From NCBI GenBank assembly GCA_963169105.1, contig OY720639.1, positions 90,192,593 to 90,256,592 on the forward strand: a stretch of 64,000 bases of DNA, written 5' to 3'. Numbering within the stretch: the stretch's first letter is position 1; every line of letters starts with the position of its first letter. The stretch is from Ceriagrion tenellum. Lineage: Eukaryota; Arthropoda; Insecta; Odonata; Coenagrionidae. A program made the position numbers and the translations under genes. Shown in pieces: positions 1 to 9,239 of the stretch. Under the pieces are notes generated by a model. The model saw only the letters and a program-made list of their open reading frames with translations. It was not told the origin of the DNA and did not search any database.

Positions 1-527
1 ACAAAGATTACTACTACAGATTCAAAATATCATGCATAAATAAGGACACCAATATTTACATCATGCCTAAATAAGAGAGTAGAATATATAATGAGAAAGA
101 TTTACTGCCTGCCTATGTCAATACTCGAACTATTCATGACGACGATCACAGCTGTTATGGTCCCGAATGGTACGCGGAAAAAATGACATTTTATACCTAT
201 CGGTTCTACAATCTAGCTCTCTAATTTCATTGGCTCGATCTAATCTGTTGTAGTACGAAGGGGTTAATAGTATGTTTTTAACGTCGTCAGAGAAATGATT
301 TTCCTGAAATTAATTTAGGAGGTTAAGCCTATAATTTAATCTACGCTGTGATAGCGATTCCCATCCTAATTCTTCTAACAGTCCAGACACACTAGCCAAC
401 TTATCGTAGCATCGTTTCAAAAACCTAGCTCCTCTTTGCTGTACGCGATCTAATTCCGATATTAACCCCGTTTCGTATGGATCCCATACACTAACAGCAT
501 ATTCCAGATGAGGCCTAACGAAGACGA
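1..527 (-). mobile_element. CR1-a retrotransposon, 5'-truncated 3' fragment
   Basis: On the reverse strand this encodes the conserved C-terminal domain of CR1-a ORF2 (motifs VRPHLEYAVSVWDPYE, then FFPRTIRDHNS, with several changes) followed by the 3' UTR, which runs off the left edge. The stop codon is near 130. The copy ends abruptly near 527, as 5'-truncated copies do. Confidence 0.85.
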
Positions 528-537
528 AGCCTAACGA

Positions 538-867
538 TACAAAGACTACTACTGAACATTCATAATATCATGCATTAATAAGAACATCATAAATAACAAT
601 ATAGAAAATAAAAATAATGAGATCTACAATCTAGCCTATGTAACTATTTACACTATTCATGTCGACGATCACAGCTGTTATGGTTCCGAATGGTACGCGG
701 AAAAAATGACATTTTATACTTATCGGTTTTACAATCTAGCTCTCTAATTTTATTGGCGAGATCTAATCTGCCGTAGTACGAGGAGGTTAATAGTATGTTT
801 TTTACGTCGTCAGAGAAATAATTTTCCTGAAATTTAGTTTAGAGGTTAAGCCTATAATTTAATCTAA
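538..867 (-). mobile_element. CR1-a 3' fragment, second copy
   Basis: A second, shorter reverse-strand CR1-a 3' end directly beside the first. The same 3' UTR start and C-terminal codons recur, diverged by small deletions. It breaks off near 867 inside the C-terminal domain. Confidence 0.8.
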
Positions 868-1125
868 GAAATATACTGCATATAAAATAGAGGTAGCTGC
901 GCGTGCATTGAATGTCTCAAACGAGATAGTTGAAATGGCGACGAAATAATTATGACTGCAATGTGAGACGCTAGAGATTTGTAGACTACACACGAAACTG
1001 AAAAAAGTTGATAACATTTTGATCATATGAGTCCCAGGATGACACGATAGTGGCTACATGACAGTCCTCTTTACGATGCTTACTTCAGACCAGGGAGTTG
1101 AACTGAGACATGTGCAGAGATACTT
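868..1125. other. Unassigned non-coding stretch
   Basis: No CR1 similarity, long ORF or plausible exon with matching splice phases was seen here. Confidence 0.4.
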
Positions 1126-2898
1126 AGAATACTACATCTACATCTACGTAATACCCTGCGAGCCACCACGAGGGTGTGTGGCAGGGGGTGAAGATCACCA
1201 AACATGCACTATTGCCATGTAAGTAGGATATATAATGTAGACATGCTAGAAGATAGGGTCATAGTTTATTAGTTACTACAGTAGATTATTAGTTATTGCA
1301 AGTAATTGCAGTAGTTATTACAATAGAATATTAGTTACTACGGTATAGTACAGGTTAAAATCTACATAATAAGGAAGGGATTATTGGTAGTTATTACATG
1401 CATCATGCACTACAGACTATTCTAACAATGTTTCACCTACATATCCCTTTTGCTACGTTGCCTATTGTTCTCTCTTATGGTACGCGGGAAAAATGACATT
1501 TTAAATCTATCGGTACGGCAATCTATCTCTCTAATCTTGTTAATCTGATCAAACCTAGCAAAATACGCAGGGGTTCTTAATATATATCTAACGTCATCTG
1601 TGAAAAAATCGGTTTCGGATTTACTTAAAAGGTTTAACCAAAATTTTAACCTGCGTTCTGATAATAATTCCCATCCTAGTTCTTCTATTACACTCGTAAC
1701 ACTAATACAATTATCATAACGACATTTAACAAACCTAGCAGATCTCCTTTGCACGCGCTCTAATTCTTTTATCATACCTTCCTCGTAGGGATCCCATATA
1801 CTAGCGGCATATTCTAAATGAGGCCTGACAAGTGTAAAATAGCTTCTTTCTCGGACTCTCTCATCGCATTTGCCTAGAACCCTTTTTACGAATCCTAATC
1901 TACGGTTTGCTACACTAGTTATTTCCCTGATGTGTTTCCCCCATGACATGTCTTCACTGATGGTGACGCCTAAGTATTTAATTGATTCTACGTTACATAT
2001 TTTGTTTTCTTTGATGATATAATTATTCCGAGGAAGGCCATTCTTATTCCAAAAATCATAATCGCGCATTTCTTCAAATTTAATTCTAGCTGCCATCTAT
2101 CACACCAATCATCAATCGCATCTAAAAGCTTAGCCAAACACTGTCCGTCCTCTTCATTTCTAATTTCCTTATACACTACTGCATCATCGGCAAAAAGACG
2201 GAGCTTGCTATTTTTTACCACACTATTCAAGTCGTTTACGTACAGAAGAAATAAAATTGGGCCTATCACGCTTCCCTGGGGAACACCTGATGTAACTTTT
2301 ACTTCGCCTGAGCTGACACCATCTAAGAACACCCTTTGAACGCGTTCATGTAAGAAGTCTCCTATCCAGCCTACTATATTACTGTCTATACCGTATGATT
2401 CTAACTTCGCGAGTAACTTACAGTGGGGAACCTTGCCAAAAGCTTTTCTAAAGTCAAGAAAGGCTGCATCTATCTGTACGTTACCTTCTCCGGAAAATAA
2501 AATATCGTGAACAAAAAGACCTAATTGAGTTTTGCAAGACCGTCCTTTTCTGAACCCATGCTGGTTTGTTATTAATAAATCCTGGCTGTCGAGGTGTCCC
2601 ATTATTGATGTAACTATTATATGCTCTATAATTTTACATGATAGTGACGTTAATGATATTGGTCTATAATTACATGGCTGTTCCCTATCTCCGCTTTTAT
2701 AAATTGGGGTCACGTTTGCTATCTTCCAGTCTTTGGGAACCGCGTGTTCTTCGAGGGATTTGTTAAATATTACTTTAAGATACGGAGCCATTTCGAGGGC
2801 TAATTCTTTATAAACACGAGCTGGAATTTCATCAGGATCTGAGGACTTGTTCGGGCTATTGTTACTTAGTAAGGTTACGATTCCGCTACAAGATATGT
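1126..2898 (-). mobile_element. CR1-b retrotransposon, 5'-truncated copy with decayed ORF2
   Basis: Reverse-strand copy with the tail at 1126 (ctacatctacatctacg), the two-hairpin 3' end just inside it, a 3' UTR to about 1436, then the RT half of ORF2. The RT is readable in two frames: 2791-1988 carries NYRPISLTS, AFLDFRKAFGKVPH, GVPQGSVIGPILFLLYVND and the FADDAVVY catalytic motif; 2096-1437 carries KYLGVTISEDMSWGKHI and VRPHLEYAASIWDPYEEG, ending FFPRTIRENN. The change of frame near 2000-2090 is a frameshift. The copy is truncated near 2898, upstream of the SPNKSSDPDEIPARVYKE linker, so the endonuclease is missing. Its 3' UTR has the taacta-rich expansion (1265-1340) that marks one CR1-b subgroup. 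Confidence 0.92.
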
Positions 2899-2985
2899 AC
2901 TATTGGAACTGTGAAAATTGATATTGGCAAAAGCCTGCAAATACCTATCAAAGGGAAAATCTCACCATCATTAGCTACTCTACAT

Positions 2986-3055
2986 CGACATAATACCCTG
3001 CGAGCCTCCTCCAGCGTGTGTGGCAGAGGGTTAGTTATCACCAACATGCATTACA
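2986..3055 (-). mobile_element. CR1-d type 3' end fragment
   Basis: Reverse-strand CR1-type 3' terminus: tail remnant ctacatcgaca, then ataccctgcgagcc and gtgtgtggcagagg, which form the second terminal hairpin. It differs from CR1-a and CR1-b in the first hairpin. No coding sequence is attached. Confidence 0.6.
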
Positions 3056-3149
3056 TAATAACACCATGTTTTGCATGTTCCCTGCATGACTTTTGGGACA
3101 CGTTTTCACAGTTACATTATAGATTATTTTAGTAGTTTCTGTAGCATTT

Positions 3150-3362
3150 GTAGAATATCTATTATTTCAATAGTGCATGCTTGGTGATCTTCACCCCCTG
3201 TCACACACCCTCTTAGTGGCTCGCAGGTGCCATTGCGTAGATGTAGATGTATCTGGTGCATGTTGGTGAAAGTAAATTTATTCACTGTAGGCGATGTTGG
3301 TGTTAACTAACCCCCAGCCAAAATCTTTTGCGATGGCTTGCAGGGTAATGAGTAGATGTAGA
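3150..3362 (+). mobile_element. Two CR1 3' ends in tandem
   Basis: A CR1-b 3' end (ggtgatcttcacc hairpin, then tail gcgtagatgtagatgta near 3253) is followed at once by a second, diverged CR1 3' end that closes with agtagatgtagata near 3361. Both are on the + strand, and the second begins at the tail of the first. Confidence 0.65.
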
Positions 3363-3628
3363 TACTCAAATGTTGCTAAAAAAACTGACACATTAGCCAA
3401 AACCTGATAAAACTAGACGCAAAAGCAAAGATCATAAATGCACAAATAACCAGAGATACGAGTTTTACACCGCAAATATGCAGTCTCCTGTTAGTATTCA
3501 CTAGGTAGCAGATAAGGATGCAGGCAAAGGGAGTAAGGTAAATAGCAACTACACTATATATCACAAAACATTTAGCTTGCTATCATTGAAACATAATCCA
3601 TTATGCATGCATTAAGCATGAATGCATT

Positions 3629-3943
3629 ATGTCACGGTATATCTGCACAGAGAACATTACCCACGAAGTACTCAACACAAGCTACATGTCCAACCTAATA
3701 GATAAAGAGTCAAGAAATGGAGAGGCAATCAAATACATGGCTACACTAAACAAACCTTATTACAAACCGTTAGTGGTAGCTCTCATGGTATCATATCGTT
3801 CTTGTGAAAATTTGAATTAGGAACCAGTCCGCTATGAAGTCAATTTCCCAATTTTTATGCTCATGCCCTAGTCTGCCGTAATTTGTTGGGTTTCGCAAAT
3901 ATTCATACTTAGCAGTAAATTCTAATGTGACTGACATATCTAC
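3629..3943 (-). mobile_element. Divergent CR1-d ORF2 C-terminal remnant
   Basis: The reverse-strand frame covering 3791-3940 reads EYLRNPTNYGRLGHEH and later DFIADWFLIQIFTRTI. This lines up with the CR1-a/b C-terminus (ILRTPAYYARFDHINK ... FFPRTI) but is much more diverged, so it is probably a separate CR1 family. The rest, back to 3629, is presumed 3' UTR. Confidence 0.5.
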
Positions 3944-4608
3944 ATCTACGTGATACCGTGCAAGCCACCACGAGGGTGTGTGGCAGGGAGTGAAGGTCAC
4001 CAAACATGCACTATTGACATGGAACTAGGATATTTAATGGAAACATGCTAGAGAACAGGGTAACATGCAGCTAGATGGTTAGTATCTACATAATAAGGAA
4101 GGGATTATTGGTGGTTATTACATGAATCATGCACTTCAGACTACTCTAACTATATTTCACCTACCTATCCCTTTGCTACGCTGCTTATTGTTCTCCCTTG
4201 TAGTAGGAGGGAAAAATGACATTTTAAATCTATCGGTACGACAATCTATCTCTCTAATCTTGTGAATATGGTCAAACCTAGCATAATACGCAGGGGTTCT
4301 TAATATATATCTAACGTCATCTGTGAACAACTCTGTTTCGAATTTACTTAAAAGGTTTAACCTAAATTTTAACCTGCGTTCTGAGAGTAATTCCTATCCT
4401 AGTTCTTCAATTAAACTCGTAACACTTATACAATTATCATGACGGCCTTTAAAAAACCTAGTAGATCTCCTTTGCACGCGCACTAATTCTCTTATCATAC
4501 CTTCCTCGTACGGATCCCATATACTAGCGGCATATTATAAAAGAGTCCTGACAAGCGTAAAATAGCTTATTTCTCGTACTCTCTCATCGCATTTGCCTAG
4601 AACCCATA
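3944..4608 (-). mobile_element. CR1-b 3' fragment upstream of the esterase exons
   Basis: Reverse-strand copy with a (TGTAGA) tail at 3944, two-hairpin 3' end, 3' UTR and the last part of ORF2 as far as the VRERxxYFT region near 4600. It is antisense to the esterase gene and ends about 80 bp before that gene's first visible splice acceptor, so it probably lies in an intron. Confidence 0.85.
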
Positions 4609-4691
4609 TATGAGTGTTCAGTGCCTCAGTGCCAACCTACATCTGGTCAATCGTTCGAGAGCAATGATTTTAAAATGGTTTCTTTTTACAG

Positions 4692-6490
4692 TTATTCACC
4701 GATGGAGTATTTTTGCACGGCGCTGACCGTTCTGCAAAATTAATATCCGCGTCCAGTAGGGCACCAGTGTATTACTACCAGTATGTGTACCGCGGTCGCT
4801 TCGGACACATGCCTCTTGAGCCAGGGATGGACAGACCACGAGGTAAGACGAGAGGGAAATGGTATATTGGGTGATCAGGACGTGGATTAAAATTCGAAGT
4901 AAAGGTAAAAATTCGATATAAAATGTCTTGCATCGCAAGTGCGGTCAAGACCCATGTAAAATTTTATTAATATTTGATCATTCTTCCAGGTGCTGTTCAC
5001 CACGACGACATAATACACGTGTTTTGGGGCAATGATCGGTTCCCATTCTTCGACGACACCTTCCCCGAGGCCGTCACGTCAAAGCGACTCGTCCGTATGT
5101 GGGCCAACTTTGCGAGAACAGGGTGCGTATACCTACTCAGTATGCCAGCTTGCCACCTCAAGTAGTTAGGCTATGTGGGTTTCAGTAGATTAACTTTTCA
5201 GACTATATACCATTCAATATATTGGAGATAACGAAGGGATTTATCAGTAAAAATGAAAAAGGACATACTTTCAAATATCTTCATCTCATTACCCTGCAAG
5301 CCTCCACAAGGTTGTTTGGCAGAGGGTGACTTATTACAAACATAAACTATAGTGAAGAAATTTACTTTCACCAACGCGCACCATACTATCGGCATACTAA
5401 AAATGCTCAGAAACTACTAAAATAAATCATAATGTAACTATGCAGTAGTATAATGTAACTAAGTAGTCTGTAGTACATGAAGCATGTAATAACAACCAAT
5501 AATCACTTTCTTATCATGCAGTTACTAACAATCAAGCTGCATGTGACCCTTTTATCTAGCATGTCTCCATGAAATATCCTAGTTGCATATCAAGATATAT
5601 AAGCAGCGTAGCAAAGGGATAGGTAGGTGAAATATAGTTAGAGTAGTCTCCAATGAATGATGCATGAAATAACAAACAAGTGTGGAAGTTCCCCCTGCCA
5701 CACACCCTAAGGGTGACTTGCAGGGTATGACGTAGATGAAGACGTAGTATACATTTTGAATGAAGGATTTTTTTATAACTCTTCATTAGGACTATAATCT
5801 ATTGATGAAAGGGGTGTTTTCTTTAGTTTTTTGCCATTCATTGGTATTTATATTTACCTATTTTAATCTAAATACGCTTGTATTCTATATTTGTATTCTA
5901 TACTTGTCTTCTAAACAAAATTGTGTTCTAATCGCGAATTTGATCATTTAGTATTTTGTTCAAAGTTAGTAATAGATTATAAAATGTCATGTCGAGTCAA
6001 AGATACGACACACCGTAAATATAGTGCTCATTTTAATTTTTAAATATGTCCCGAAGACTCGTCACCACATGCTTTCATTAAGCCCGAAAATGGGTAAACA
6101 TAATTTTTGCTACGTGGTCATTACCCAATGTAAGGTGAGTTCCACCGCATAAAAAATATGCACCCCATTTCTGTTTCCGAAAAATAGTAAGAATGTTCTC
6201 CTACTTACCCACGGTCAACGCCCCAGCCGCCATATGCCATATGTTGGTAGACACTGAACCGAACGTCTTTCGCCCACAGGAACCCGACACCGGACGGTCA
6301 AAGCGACAGTCTGCTCTCAGTGAACTGGAGACCTCTCACTTCGAATGCTCTTTGGTACTTGGAGATCGGTGATACCCTGCAGTTGAAGCGGAACCTCAGG
6401 CAAAACAGAGCCGCTGTTTGGGAAGAGATCTACCCTCTGGCGAGGCCGGCAGCCAGTCGGCCCTCAACTACGAACAGAAAAACCAAATGA
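4692..6490 (+). CDS. Type-B carboxylesterase, C-terminal three exons (host gene)
   Basis: Three exons join in phase to give 164 residues ending at TGA 6488-6490: 4692-4842 (50 codons plus 1 nt), 4990-5122 (133 nt) and 6280-6490. Acceptors are ttctttttacag, cattcttccag and tcgcccacag; donors are GGTAAGAC (GT at 4843) and GGGTGCGT (GT at 5123). Exon 1 reads LFTDGVFLHGADRSAK then APVYYYQYVYRGRFG. Exon 2 has GAVHHDDI, where the first His fits the catalytic His of the family's GxxH motif, and WANFARTG, which completes as TGNPTP across the last intron. Exon 3 has LEIGDTLQLKRN and VWEEIYPLA, typical of insect esterases. No stop or frameshift interrupts it. The nucleophile Ser and acidic residue must be on exons upstream, which I do not find in the window. 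It could be a JHE-like, alpha-esterase-like or non-catalytic neuroligin-like member; the exact subfamily is not resolved. Confidence 0.88.
4843..4989 (+). other. Esterase intron (short, 147 bp)
   Basis: GT..AG intron in phase 1 (one base before, two after, giving a Gly codon). A/T-rich with a pyrimidine stretch before the acceptor. No repeat seen. Confidence 0.8.
5123..6279 (+). other. Esterase last intron with CR1 debris
   Basis: A 1157-bp phase-2 intron. It holds a reverse-strand CR1-d-type 3' end (about 5288-5395), a + strand CR1-b 3' UTR piece without tail (about 5440-5580), and another + strand CR1 piece closing with ccctgccacacaccc...gcaggg and a gacgtagatgaag tail near 5745. The last 500 bp before the acceptor are A/T-rich with no recognisable element. 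Confidence 0.75.
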
Positions 6491-8021
6491 GGGAGATTAG
6501 GATTATCACAGAGTGGTTAAACAAAGTGATTTTGCAAGTTTGTTATGTATCTGAATTTCACAAAAATTCATTCGCGGGTTTGATGAGCTCCCATCAGAAA
6601 TGACAAAGAGTCTCCGCATTCAAATCCTCATTAGTGGTAAAGCTGAAATTAAAAAAGGTGATAATTGTATTCTGAGATAATTTCTCGCTGGCGATTTAGC
6701 GAGCCCATTCAATGAACTCGATTGAATAAGATACCTTAGCCGTTATCCAATAATGGTGATTGACTCTTTTCTGTAATTTGAAGTGCACAAAAATACAATT
6801 AAAACAAAGAATCAACTTTTATTTGCCGAACATTAGATCAACGGTTAGCCATATATTCAAGGTAACAAAATCAATGACAAATTAAAACAAATGTATGAGT
6901 TGAAAGTTTTGCCTTGTTATATACGGAAAAGTTATCAGTAAAAATAATGGTGACTGAGTAAAAGACGAAAAGTGAATAATTATGTGTTAATGTTGGTTTA
7001 TTTTGTATTTACTACCAAAACGATAAATACCAGTTATAATCTACTCCTGCAAATTTCCCTGCAAGCAACTTCGAGGATGTGTAGCAGGGGGAGAAGACCA
7101 ACATGAGATGCTACCACAACATACTGGACCTCCATACCGCATGCAACATACCGCAGTATGACAGCTCTATAAGTTCACTGTTCAACAAGACAAAATTTTA
7201 CCTTGAGGGGTCTCACTTATGTATTTTTCCTAATTCAATTCTTCCATATTTTACAATAACATCACTTATGTATTTTCCATATTTCAACTCATCCATATTT
7301 AATAATAGCATCATCGTAGCAAGCGGTACATTACTGGAAAATTTAACTTAAATATGCGGCAGTGATAAACCTCGCGTTGTTTCCTATCCACTAGTAAAAT
7401 TCATGCGTTAAACAAGAAAGCACACCTAACATGTTTTTCCCAGGAATTAATTTTTCCATTAACCAAACAATAAAAAAAACGTTTCTTTTTCACCTAGTGT
7501 TCCGGAGGACTAAATCCAGTGAAAATAGCTGCCAGTGATGTGTAACCTATCAATTAATTCAGCAATAAACAAGATTAATATTAATATGAATAAATGTAAA
7601 ATTATATGCATTAATTTTGAAAAATTGTGTACCTATCCAAAAAATATAGTTATGACATTTCAAAGGATGTTTTTATTTGTTTGAAATGCCACAGTCCAAT
7701 TTTATGAAGGATTATTCCCCATATAATATATCTCTCTTTCTCTGGAGATATGTATTCTAAATTTCAAATGCTCAGAATATGCCAATTCTGATGCAAATTG
7801 CTACCCATCACTCCCAGTTGATCCGTTACCAACCTCTATTACCAATATTTGCTTATCATAGTCTGATACAAAATATCAGTTGATTATTAACACATAAAGA
7901 ATACGAAATACGTAAGTTTTCGTGATAATTTATAAAGGGTTCCAAAATTACGAAGAGACAATGAAATACATCTTCACCTTCGTTATACCAAAGGGGAAAA
8001 GCTAACCAACAGCTAACAACC
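6491..8021. other. Esterase 3' flank, mostly unassigned
   Basis: Follows the esterase stop, so the first part should be 3' UTR. No AATAAA lies close to the stop; ATTAAA near 6799 is a weak candidate. A decayed reverse-strand CR1 3' end (tttccctgcaagcaac ... gtgtagcaggggg) is at about 7038-7103. A short direct repeat (tcacttatgtattttcc) occurs near 7220-7290. No coding region is supported. Confidence 0.5.
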
Positions 8022-8213
8022 GTGTTCTTATTTATCTCGTATTTTAGTTAGCTCTTTGCCAGGTGTGAGGTCTGTGTTAAAGTTATTTCGTAGAAGTATT
8101 ATTGTTACTTTGCCCATTGTGACCGAGCTTAGGATCGCTCAGTTCTTTTGAGTATAGCCATCTTTTTGTAGTTAAGCTTTTTTCCTTGGGAGTTCATTGC
8201 GAGTAGTGCTAGG
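8022..8213 (+). promoter_or_regulatory. CR1-a 5' UTR / presumed internal promoter
   Basis: The shared 5' terminus of both full-length copies lies here. Autonomous non-LTR elements carry an internal promoter in this region; no TATA box is evident, so the promoter role is inferred from position only. Confidence 0.4.
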
Positions 8214-9239
8214 ATGTCTTCGAATAGGTCACCTGTTGGGATGATCAAAAACGCCGGCGAGTGTGCGGCTCTCCGAGCCCGCATCGCCGAGTTGGAGAGA
8301 ATCCTGCGGGAACTCCAGTCTAAGGTTGAAAGAGTGGTATGCGTCCCGAAGGTGGATGGAAATTTGGGTCGCTCTTCGAAAGTTCGCCGCGCCCTACGGG
8401 CTGCACGAGTTCGCTCGATTGCTAACAGTGGCTGGACGATCGAGAGTTTGCCTGAAGGTCCGTCTTCCGATGAAGGGGCAGTACAACTCCGTAAACAGGA
8501 GGTCTGGAGGGTCGTGTCTCGGTGGAGTGGAGGTAAGGTCACTCTGAAGCGTGGTTCAGGAGATGCTTTGGCACCTCCCATTCCCGTTTCGAACAGGTAC
8601 CAGTTGCTTTCGGATGGAAATTCCGAGGTGCCTGACGTGCCTACTCCTACTCCGAGACCGGCACCTAGGAAGAGTCGTCAGAGTGGGAAGGGGGGGATTG
8701 TAGTGATAGGTAGTAGTAACGTCCGCCGTGTTATGGTCCCTTTGCGGGAAAGGGCAGGCCATGAGGGTATAAGCCACCGTGTAACGTCATGGTGCATTCC
8801 AAGTGGCGGTGTTCCGCAGGTGACGCAGGCGGTTGGTGCGGCGGTCCGGGGCACGAAGTGCTCAAGTCTGCAGATTGTGGCCCATGTCGGCGTTAACGAC
8901 GCCATGGACCGTGGATCCGAGGAGATCCTGCGTTCCTTCAGGGAACTGGACTCCGAAGTGAAGCGGGTAAGTCGCGACGAAGGGGTTGACATGACGCTTG
9001 CAATTTGTACTCTTGTCCCGAGGATCGATCGTGGACCCCTGGTTTGGAGCCGAGTGGAGGGCATAAACCAGAGGTTGCGTCGCTTCTGCACGGACATTGG
9101 AGCCTCCTTCGTCGACCTTCGGCCGGCAATCCGATCGTGTCGGACCCCTCTGAACCGTTCTGGTGTCCATTACACGGCCGAGGCAGCTAGCTGTGTAGCG
9201 AGTAGCATACTCGATCACTGTAGACCTTTTTTAGGATAG
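8214..9239 (+). CDS. CR1-a ORF1 protein: coiled coil plus SGNH-hydrolase (esterase) domain
   Basis: Intact 341-residue ORF starting at ATG 8214. Residues about 17-41 have heptad-like Leu/Ile spacing (LRARIAELERILRELQSKV), consistent with a coiled coil used for multimerisation. Residues 82-160 are basic and Ser/Pro-rich, suiting nucleic-acid binding. Residues 161-340 fit an SGNH hydrolase: IVVIGSSNVRR (candidate nucleophile Ser167 or 168), HVGVNDAM (Gly226, Asn228) and NRSGVHYT (His319). ORF1 proteins with an esterase-like domain are known in the CR1/L2 group, where they are thought to act in RNP formation or membrane association. The protein is identical to the one at 26384-25359. The last codons are CCT TTT TTA GGA TAG, which hold a frameshift-type heptamer. 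Several overlapping open frames here are shadows of this gene. Confidence 0.92.
   Translation: MSSNRSPVGMIKNAGECAALRARIAELERILRELQSKVERVVCVPKVDGNLGRSSKVRRALRAARVRSIANSGWTIESLPEGPSSDEGAVQLRKQEVWRVVSRWSGGKVTLKRGSGDALAPPIPVSNRYQLLSDGNSEVPDVPTPTPRPAPRKSRQSGKGGIVVIGSSNVRRVMVPLRERAGHEGISHRVTSWCIPSGGVPQVTQAVGAAVRGTKCSSLQIVAHVGVNDAMDRGSEEILRSFRELDSEVKRVSRDEGVDMTLAICTLVPRIDRGPLVWSRVEGINQRLRRFCTDIGASFVDLRPAIRSCRTPLNRSGVHYTAEAASCVASSILDHCRPFLG
9227..9233 (+). promoter_or_regulatory. Candidate -1 ribosomal frameshift site (T TTT TTA)
   Basis: In the ORF1 frame the heptamer is T TTT TTA, a canonical X XXY YYZ slippery site, two codons before the TAG at 9237. Slipping back one base enters exactly the frame of ORF2 (9239 and 9383 are in register), which is open with no stop and no ATG. 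A downstream stimulatory stem or pseudoknot is not obvious by eye. Confidence 0.6.

Noticed and set aside
3791..4003. Reverse-strand frame as an upstream esterase exon
   Set aside because: Wrong strand; the residues align better with the CR1 C-terminal domain.
4696..4938. Reverse-strand 80-codon open frame over the esterase exon
   Set aside because: It is the complement of a clearly coding + strand exon with splice sites and family motifs.
8129..9218. Several open frames overlapping ORF1 on both strands (and their mirror images at 25380-26469)
   Set aside because: Shadows of the high-GC ORF1; none has family motifs, while ORF1 has the SGNH signature.
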